9,461 nucleotides of DNA from NCBI RefSeq assembly GCF_002432345.1, contig NZ_DJDT01000362.1, positions 1 through 9,461 on the forward strand. Direction: 5' to 3'. The DNA is from Pedobacter sp. UBA5917. GTDB lineage: Bacteria; Bacteroidota; Bacteroidia; Sphingobacteriales; Sphingobacteriaceae. Below are positions 6,195-9,461 of this stretch, piece by piece. How positions within the stretch are numbered: the stretch's first letter is position 1; each line of letters begins with the position of its first letter. Both the position numbers and the translations under genes were made by a program. Under the pieces are notes generated by a model that searched no databases, was not told the DNA's origin, and saw only the letters and a list, made by a program, of their open reading frames with translations.

Positions 6195-6238
6195 CTATCC
6201 AAAAGATACTAGTATCCCAAAGGATAGCGGTATCCTTT
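6194..6238. promoter_or_regulatory. TATCC/GGATA half-site array, candidate HxlR operator
   Basis: Nested symmetric elements fill 45 bp. GATACTAGTATC (6205-6216) is a perfect 12-bp palindrome. AAAGGATA (6219-6226) pairs with TATCCTTT (6231-6238) across gcgg. GCTATCC (6194-6200) pairs with GGATAGC (6222-6228). The shared half-site TATCC (or GGATA) occurs at 6196-6200, 6213-6217, 6222-6226 and 6231-6235. The array lies between outward-facing promoter boxes of the DoxX-like and HxlR genes, so a bound regulator could shut both. Binding by the adjacent HxlR protein is inference. Confidence 0.65.
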
Positions 6239-6249
6239 ACGAAAGCATA

Positions 6250-6257
6250 TACCTTTG
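6250..6257 (+). promoter_or_regulatory. Proximal -7 box of the HxlR gene
   Basis: TACCTTTG matches TAnnTTTG and ends only 4 nt before the ATG at 6262. The start site would fall at about 6261-6265, making a leaderless or nearly leaderless message, unless the upstream box at 6187-6194 is used. Confidence 0.5.
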
Positions 6258-6261
6258 TATT

Positions 6262-6654
6262 ATGGGACCAGCAAAAGAACACAAGAGTAAAGAAGCCTGC
6301 ACTGCAAGTTTAAATGCGGTAAAAGATGCGCTTTATGTATTAAACGGCAAGTGGAAACTCCCTTTGATTATCAGTTTACAGGAAGGGCCGCAGCGTTTTA
6401 ACGAGATCCAGAAATCGTTGGGAGAGATTACACCTAAAATCTTATCGAAAGAACTGAAGGATTTAGAACTGAACGAATTTGTAATACGCAAGGTTTTTTC
6501 TACCACGCCGGTTACTGTTACCTACGAATTAACACCTTACAGCGAATCGTTGGATAAAGTAATTTTCGAATTAAGGGAATGGGGATTAAAACACCGCGAA
6601 AGATTGGTTAAAAGCAGAAGAACTGAAAAAGAACTAGAGCCTGTTGATGCTTAA
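6262..6654 (+). CDS. HxlR-family winged-helix regulator with N-terminal cysteine
   Basis: 130 residues, normal for HxlR. The family signature runs from ACTASLNAVKDALYVLNGKW (12-31) into KLPLIISL. A recognition-helix region, GEITPKILSKELKDLE (54-69), and a wing (73-90, TVTYELT) follow. C13 is the only cysteine and sits where YodB, CatR and HypR carry their conserved sensing Cys, so a thiol-based redox or quinone switch is plausible. An in-frame ATG at 6184 would give 156 residues, but it lies upstream of both plus-strand promoter boxes and its extra 26 codons overlap the operator array. The ATG at 6262 is therefore preferred. It is divergent from the DoxX-like gene with 100 bp between starts, and probably represses both genes. 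Confidence 0.9.
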   Translation: MGPAKEHKSKEACTASLNAVKDALYVLNGKWKLPLIISLQEGPQRFNEIQKSLGEITPKILSKELKDLELNEFVIRKVFSTTPVTVTYELTPYSESLDKVIFELREWGLKHRERLVKSRRTEKELEPVDA

Positions 6655-6727
6655 AATGCGCTATTCTACCTAAAAAGCTATTTATTACCGCTAAAAAAGC
6701 AAAAGACTGATAATGATAAAATTCGGC

Positions 6728-6735
6728 TATCTTTG
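6728..6735 (+). promoter_or_regulatory. -7 promoter box of the H1-like gene
   Basis: TATCTTTG matches TAnnTTTG. The start site would be near 6739-6742, leaving a leader of about 10 nt before the ATG at 6751. An in-frame TTG at 6733 overlaps this box and is excluded as start. Confidence 0.65.
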
Positions 6736-6750
6736 TGCAAAATAAAATCG

Positions 6751-7281
6751 ATGGCGGTATTACATAGAAAAGAAGAAAAAATTCAGGCAGTGCTGGGTAG
6801 GTTGCCTAAAAAATATACAGACGAACAATTTGTAGAGATGTTTATCAGACTTTACTCTAAAGATTGGGGCAAAATAAAATCAGCTTATATTAAACAATCG
6901 CAGGATAAAGAGCCTGGAACAATCATTAATATGCCTAAACCAGAGGTATATTTAAAGCAGATTCTGGCCAATTACCTGCAACAAGATCATGCGCCTAAGG
7001 TAGCCGAAGTTAAAGAAGCAGTTGTTGAGGTACCTGTTATTGAAGAAAAGAAAGCAAAAGCACCTGCTAAGAAAAAAGAAGCTGTAGCTGAAGAAGTTCC
7101 TGCAGAGACTAAAAAAGCTAAAGCACCAGCAAAAAAGAAAGCTGAAGCCGCTGAAGAACCGGTAGCAGAAGTGAAGAAAGCAAAAGCACCTGCCAAGAAA
7201 AAAGCAGAGGTTAGCGAAGAAACTCCTGCCGTTGAAAAGAAGGTTAAAACCGCAGCAAAAAAGCCTGCAGTAAAAAAATAA
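6751..7281 (+). CDS. Histone H1-like protein with Lys/Ala/Pro repeat tail
   Basis: 176 residues in two parts. The first 80 or so form a probably folded, mixed-charge domain (LPKKYTDEQFVEMFIRLY, 18-35; KDWGKIKSAY, 37-46; MPKPEVYLKQILANYL, 61-76) that I do not recognise. Residues 81-176 are low-complexity Lys/Ala/Glu/Pro. Within the tail, KKAKAPAKKK recurs at 100-109, 121-130 and 142-151, with a decayed fourth copy (KKVKTAAKKP, 163-172), a strict 21-residue period with acidic spacers. Such tails are typical of bacterial H1-like, DNA-compacting proteins, so nucleoid or RNA binding is likely; this is inference from composition. It is monocistronic: promoter box at 6728, terminator at 7354-7390. 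The start at 6751 is chosen because the longer TTG start lies in the promoter. Confidence 0.85.
   Translation: MAVLHRKEEKIQAVLGRLPKKYTDEQFVEMFIRLYSKDWGKIKSAYIKQSQDKEPGTIINMPKPEVYLKQILANYLQQDHAPKVAEVKEAVVEVPVIEEKKAKAPAKKKEAVAEEVPAETKKAKAPAKKKAEAAEEPVAEVKKAKAPAKKKAEVSEETPAVEKKVKTAAKKPAVKK
7048..7266 (+). repeat. 63-bp tandem coding repeat (H1-like tail)
   Basis: Repeat units begin at 7048, 7111, 7174 and 7237, exactly 63 bp (21 codons) apart. The first 30 bp of each unit encode KKAKAPAKKK, except the last, which has diverged. Synonymous differences between units show they are not recent copies. Length change by slippage or unequal recombination is possible. Confidence 0.85.
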
Positions 7282-7353
7282 AAAATATTTTACACCGAAT
7301 ATAATAAATCGCCTTTTTGGTTGTTTATATATATGAGAGCGTTAATTTAGATG

Positions 7354-7390
7354 ACGGGGATAGGTCGGTATGATCGATCCCCGTTTTTTT
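7354..7390 (+). terminator. Intrinsic terminator of the H1-like gene
   Basis: Stem ACGGGGAT (7354-7361) with ATCCCCGT (7377-7384), followed directly by a T-run to 7390. This is a standard rho-independent terminator on the plus strand, about 70 nt after the H1-like stop. The loop is long (15 nt) and can form a weaker inner pairing. Confidence 0.85.
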
Positions 7391-7442
7391 ATGCCTGCTA
7401 TATTTGTTTAAACTTTCTCCTAAAGAGATTTTTAATCCATAG

Positions 7443-7559
7443 CCGTCACCCTGAATTTATTTCAGGGTCTTTCTAGCATGATGGATGCTGACCACGAAGT
7501 AGCTATTAGACCATTGAAAAACAATAGAAATGGCTAATAAAATAAATTCAGCATGACGG
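7443..7559. repeat. 117-bp inverted-repeat element, MITE/REP-like
   Basis: The ends are 20-bp inverted repeats matching at 18 of 20 positions (7443-7462 with 7540-7559; CCGTCA..CTGAATTTATTT). Inside, ACCCTGAA/TTCAGGGT (7448-7455 with 7461-7468), AGCAT/ATGCT (gatgg loop), and ATTAGaCCATT with AATGGcTAAT form further stems, so the whole unit can fold. There is no ORF or obvious target duplication. It fills the middle of the 463-bp gene-free stretch 7282-7744, which otherwise holds the terminators listed and the imperfect inverted repeats at 7642-7699. Confidence 0.65.
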
Positions 7560-7641
7560 TCAAATTAGGGAAAGGTGGCTAAAACCGATAGAAGCGCATA
7601 AATATTAATCGAACTCAGGTTTAAAGACTTATTTCAAGTGA

Positions 7642-7699
7642 TCTGTAGGGTACACAGACCATGGAATAAAAAAGTGGCCTGCGAAAACACAGACCACTT
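7642..7699. repeat. Pair of imperfect intergenic inverted repeats
   Basis: TCTGT (7642-7646) faces ACAGA (7654-7658), and AAGTGG (7672-7677) faces CCACTT (7694-7699) around a GAAAACAC core. The two units share CACAGACCA. They look like decayed members of a repeat family next to the 3' end of the GH16 gene. No coding potential is seen here. Confidence 0.4.
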
Positions 7700-7702
7700 A
7701 AA

Positions 7703-7724
7703 ATCCGCTGAATCCTCAACGGAT
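7703..7724 (-). terminator. Terminator of the GH16 gene
   Basis: On the minus strand, ATCCGTTGA pairs with TCAGCGGAT (nine pairs, one G-U) around a GGAT loop, followed by TTTAAG. It begins about 20 nt past the GH16 stop. The U-tract is short, so strength is uncertain. Confidence 0.6.
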
Positions 7725-7744
7725 CACAATCAAACTAACGTATC

Positions 7745-8626
7745 TTATTTTTCGATCATTTTATAGTACCGAACATAATCTACTTCCATTTTTTGAGGCC
7801 AGATGTTATCATCAACTCCCTGGGCACCGCCCCAATCGCCACCAACAGCAACATTTAGCAAAAGGTGGAAACGTTTATCAAAAGGCCAAACCTTATAACC
7901 TGTTCCTTCGTTGGTAAATTCGAATACCTTTACATCATCAAAATAACCACGGATGGCAAAAGGTGTCCAATCTACCCGGTAAAGGTGAAAAGCTGTACTC
8001 GCACCATCTATTTTTTTGGTAATGGTTTTCTGGGTGTTGATTTTAAAGTAATAAGCCTCACTATGGGTAGTAAAATGCACCATATCCTGATCGTAACCTA
8101 CATGTTCCATAATATCAATTTCGCCCGATTTTGGCCAATCGCCATAAGCCCGGTCGGTTGGCAACATCCAGATAGCTGGCCAGGTACCCCTTCCGCTAGG
8201 CAGTTTAGCCTTAATTTCAAAACGTCCATATAAAGCATCTAGTTTATTGCGGGTTACCATACGGGACGAAGTGTAGGACATGCCGCCCATGTTTTCCTTT
8301 TTAGCAGTAATAGTTAATATCCCACCGGCAACACTGGCATTGTTGGTGCTATTAGTATAATACTCCAACTCGTTGTTCCCCCAGCCGCTACCTCCGGTAT
8401 CATAATCCCAGTTGCTCGAAAGTGGGGCACCGGTATTGGTAAATTCATCGGCCCAAAACGGGCTGGTTTCAAAAGTCCAGCCTTTATCAACAGGCGGTCC
8501 CGTTGGTACAGGCGGTACATAAACCAAACCATTGTCACCACCTTTTTTTGAACAGGAACTTAACGCAATTGCACAAATAGCAACTGCGAAAACCACACTT
8601 TTAAAATGCTTTACTGAATGTATCAT
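7745..8626 (-). CDS. GH16 endo-beta-glucanase lipoprotein (laminarinase-like)
   Basis: 293 residues. Signal peptide with lipobox L22-S-S-C25, so C25 is lipidated; the following SKKGGDNG is compatible with outer-membrane or surface location. A Pro-rich linker (37-47) leads to a GH16 domain (about 50-290). The active site is E169-I-D-I-M-E174: E169 nucleophile, D171 assisting, E174 acid/base. WGNNELEYY (82-90), GTWPAIWMLP (147-156) and NVAVGGDWGG (258-267) are typical of the laminarinase-type (GH16_3) branch, which cuts beta-1,3 or mixed beta-1,3/1,4 glucans. Specificity is inferred. It follows the glycan-binding protein gene in the same direction, 56 bp apart, with a hairpin between. This fits the end of a polysaccharide utilisation locus whose SusC/SusD genes would lie beyond the right edge. 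Confidence 0.95.
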   Translation of the reverse strand: MIHSVKHFKSVVFAVAICAIALSSCSKKGGDNGLVYVPPVPTGPPVDKGWTFETSPFWADEFTNTGAPLSSNWDYDTGGSGWGNNELEYYTNSTNNASVAGGILTITAKKENMGGMSYTSSRMVTRNKLDALYGRFEIKAKLPSGRGTWPAIWMLPTDRAYGDWPKSGEIDIMEHVGYDQDMVHFTTHSEAYYFKINTQKTITKKIDGASTAFHLYRVDWTPFAIRGYFDDVKVFEFTNEGTGYKVWPFDKRFHLLLNVAVGGDWGGAQGVDDNIWPQKMEVDYVRYYKMIEK

Positions 8627-8648
8627 CGTATTAATTTTTTAAAAATGG

Positions 8649-8666
8649 GGCAGTTTACAAACTGCC
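8649..8666 (-). terminator. Intercistronic hairpin between glycan-binding and GH16 genes
   Basis: A perfect 8-bp stem, GGCAGTTT (8649-8656) with AAACTGCC (8659-8666), with minimal loop (effectively 4 nt). On the minus strand it lies 16 nt after the glycan-binding stop and is followed by CCCATTTTTAAAAAATT before the GH16 ATG. It could be a partial terminator or a processing/stability hairpin that sets GH16 expression below that of upstream genes. No TAnnTTTG box is seen in the gap. Confidence 0.6.
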
Positions 8667-8682
8667 GCCGGTAAATCAGGCA

Positions 8683-9461
8683 TTACTTAAACTCAAAATC
8701 ATCAACGTAAAATATGCCCGGAGCAGGGTGACCTTCGCCACCAAGCTGAACCACAATTTTATCGTAAAGCGTTTGGGCAGCCGAGGCCGAATAATCAAAC
8801 TCCAATTGTATCCACTTATTATAATCAGTAGCGGCTATTGTTTTAACAATCTCAATCTGTGTTTTATAAGCGTCGCCTCCTAATAAGGAGTTCTGTAGTT
8901 TAACCGAAACCTTTGGCTGCAATGTTGTAAAATCATTTCCACCAGGAATGAAAACCTTTAAGCGGATTTTATTTTTTGCTGCAAGGTCAAAACGATATGG
9001 AAGGGTTACATTCAGGTTTCCGTACTGACCATCGTCGCCTGTTCTTTTTTCATAATAACCCACTTTTGCTGATGTATTAACAGGAAATTTTGCAGGATTA
9101 TCGTAAGGACTGGTAAAATTGATGTTTTCGGCATTCCAGGTGAAATTGGCAGTGCCCTGAAAATCATCAGAAAGGTTTGCCGCCTGAATAGGTTTCTGTA
9201 CAATTGGACGTACATATCCTTTTTTAATCAATTTTAAATACCAGGCATTACCACTATTCGCTTTATCCAAACAACGCAACCACATTTCGTTTTCATTTAG
9301 CGATAAAATCTGATACTGCGATACGCCCAGATAATAACTGATAAAACCACCGCCTGAGATGGTAATGTATTTTACACCATTGGTTTCGGTTACCAGCCAG
9401 GTTAAATTGGTTGGCGGGGTATAATTTACAGTTGGATCATTCGCCCCCGCCGGCCCGCCAA
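8683..9461 (-). CDS. Surface glycan-binding-type protein, partial (5' end outside window)
   Basis: The frame is open from the right edge to the stop at 8683-8685, giving the last 258 residues; an internal ATG at 9285 is not the start, because the same frame continues upstream without a stop. The first visible part (NYTPPTNLTWL, then YLGVSQYQILSLNENEMWLR and AWYLKLIKKG) looks like the end of a beta-barrel or lipocalin-like domain. The C-terminal 160 or so residues, with NPAKFPVNTSAKVGYYEK, FDLAAKNKIRLKVFIPG and a final IFYVDDFEFK, resemble the beta-sandwich carbohydrate-binding domain found in PKD-type proteins encoded beside GH16 enzymes. It likely binds beta-glucan at the cell surface. The signal peptide and any PKD domain would be beyond the edge. 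Confidence 0.8.
   Translation of the reverse strand, partial: GGPAGANDPTVNYTPPTNLTWLVTETNGVKYITISGGGFISYYLGVSQYQILSLNENEMWLRCLDKANSGNAWYLKLIKKGYVRPIVQKPIQAANLSDDFQGTANFTWNAENINFTSPYDNPAKFPVNTSAKVGYYEKRTGDDGQYGNLNVTLPYRFDLAAKNKIRLKVFIPGGNDFTTLQPKVSVKLQNSLLGGDAYKTQIEIVKTIAATDYNKWIQLEFDYSASAAQTLYDKIVVQLGGEGHPAPGIFYVDDFEFK

Noticed and set aside
6669..6702. taaaaagct-like motifs upstream of the H1-like gene, similar to part of the SDR direct repeat
   Set aside because: Only 8-10 bp match in very A-rich sequence and the flanking bases differ, so a shared regulator is not supported.
6987..7196. Open frame opposite the H1-like gene, rich in Ala/Phe/Ser
   Set aside because: It is the mirror of the Lys/Ala repeat codons; its composition follows directly from the sense strand and it has no start signals.
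7282..7744. CRISPR array or small RNA gene in the gene-free stretch
   Set aside because: Repeats are few, inverted and irregular, not regularly spaced direct repeats; no TAnnTTTG box paired with a terminator marks a separate transcript.
3970..9461. A sulfated-polysaccharide locus joining the sulfatase to the GH16 and binding-protein genes
   Set aside because: They are separated by terminators and unrelated genes (DoxX, HxlR, H1-like) and no shared regulatory site is visible; a functional link would be guesswork.

Overview
The window looks like a chromosome segment from a free-living Bacteroidota bacterium, most likely Sphingobacteriaceae (Pedobacter-like). That placement is an inference. It rests on several -7 boxes of the Bacteroidota form TAnnTTTG just upstream of starts, the lack of clear Shine-Dalgarno sequences, intergenic repeats of a style common in this phylum, and a lipoprotein GH16 glucanase behind a surface glycan-binding-type protein. 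No rRNA, tRNA, CRISPR array, transposase or phage gene is visible.

Left block (1-3920). A short-chain dehydrogenase on the minus strand reads away from a very lysine-rich 63-residue protein and a three-gene plus-strand operon: MarR regulator, MFS_3-type exporter and an isochorismatase-fold hydrolase. The operon has a TAnnTTTG promoter overlapped by a 32-bp imperfect palindrome, the expected layout for MarR autorepression of an efflux operon. The dehydrogenase has its own TAnnTTTG box, with a 22-bp tandem direct repeat placed where an activator would bind. Two inverted copies of a dispersed, hairpin-rich repeat (33 bp identical) flank this block.

Middle block (3935-6654). A secreted S1-family sulfatase and a small DoxX-like membrane protein lie on the minus strand, each followed by a hairpin with the same GGTGtctCACC core. 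The DoxX-like gene is divergent from an HxlR-type regulator that has a single N-terminal cysteine. Their shared region holds a dense cluster of TATCC/GGATA half-sites between outward-facing promoter boxes. This resembles the thiol-sensing HxlR/DoxX pairs known from quinone stress in Bacillus.

Right block (6655-9461). A histone-H1-like protein with a 21-residue Lys/Ala/Pro repeat tail ends at a strong terminator. A 463-bp gene-free stretch follows, carrying a 117-bp inverted-repeat element. On the minus strand there is then the distal end of what looks like a beta-glucan (laminarin-type) utilisation locus: a glycan-binding protein cut by the window edge, an intercistronic hairpin, and a GH16 lipoprotein endoglucanase.

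Promoter boxes indicate that the longest possible reading frame is not the true start for several genes (DoxX-like, HxlR, H1-like, probably the dehydrogenase). I found no convincing wholly new multi-gene system. The best leads are the HxlR/DoxX operator array, the isochorismatase-fold protein lacking the usual cysteine, the two lysine-rich proteins, and the structured repeats.
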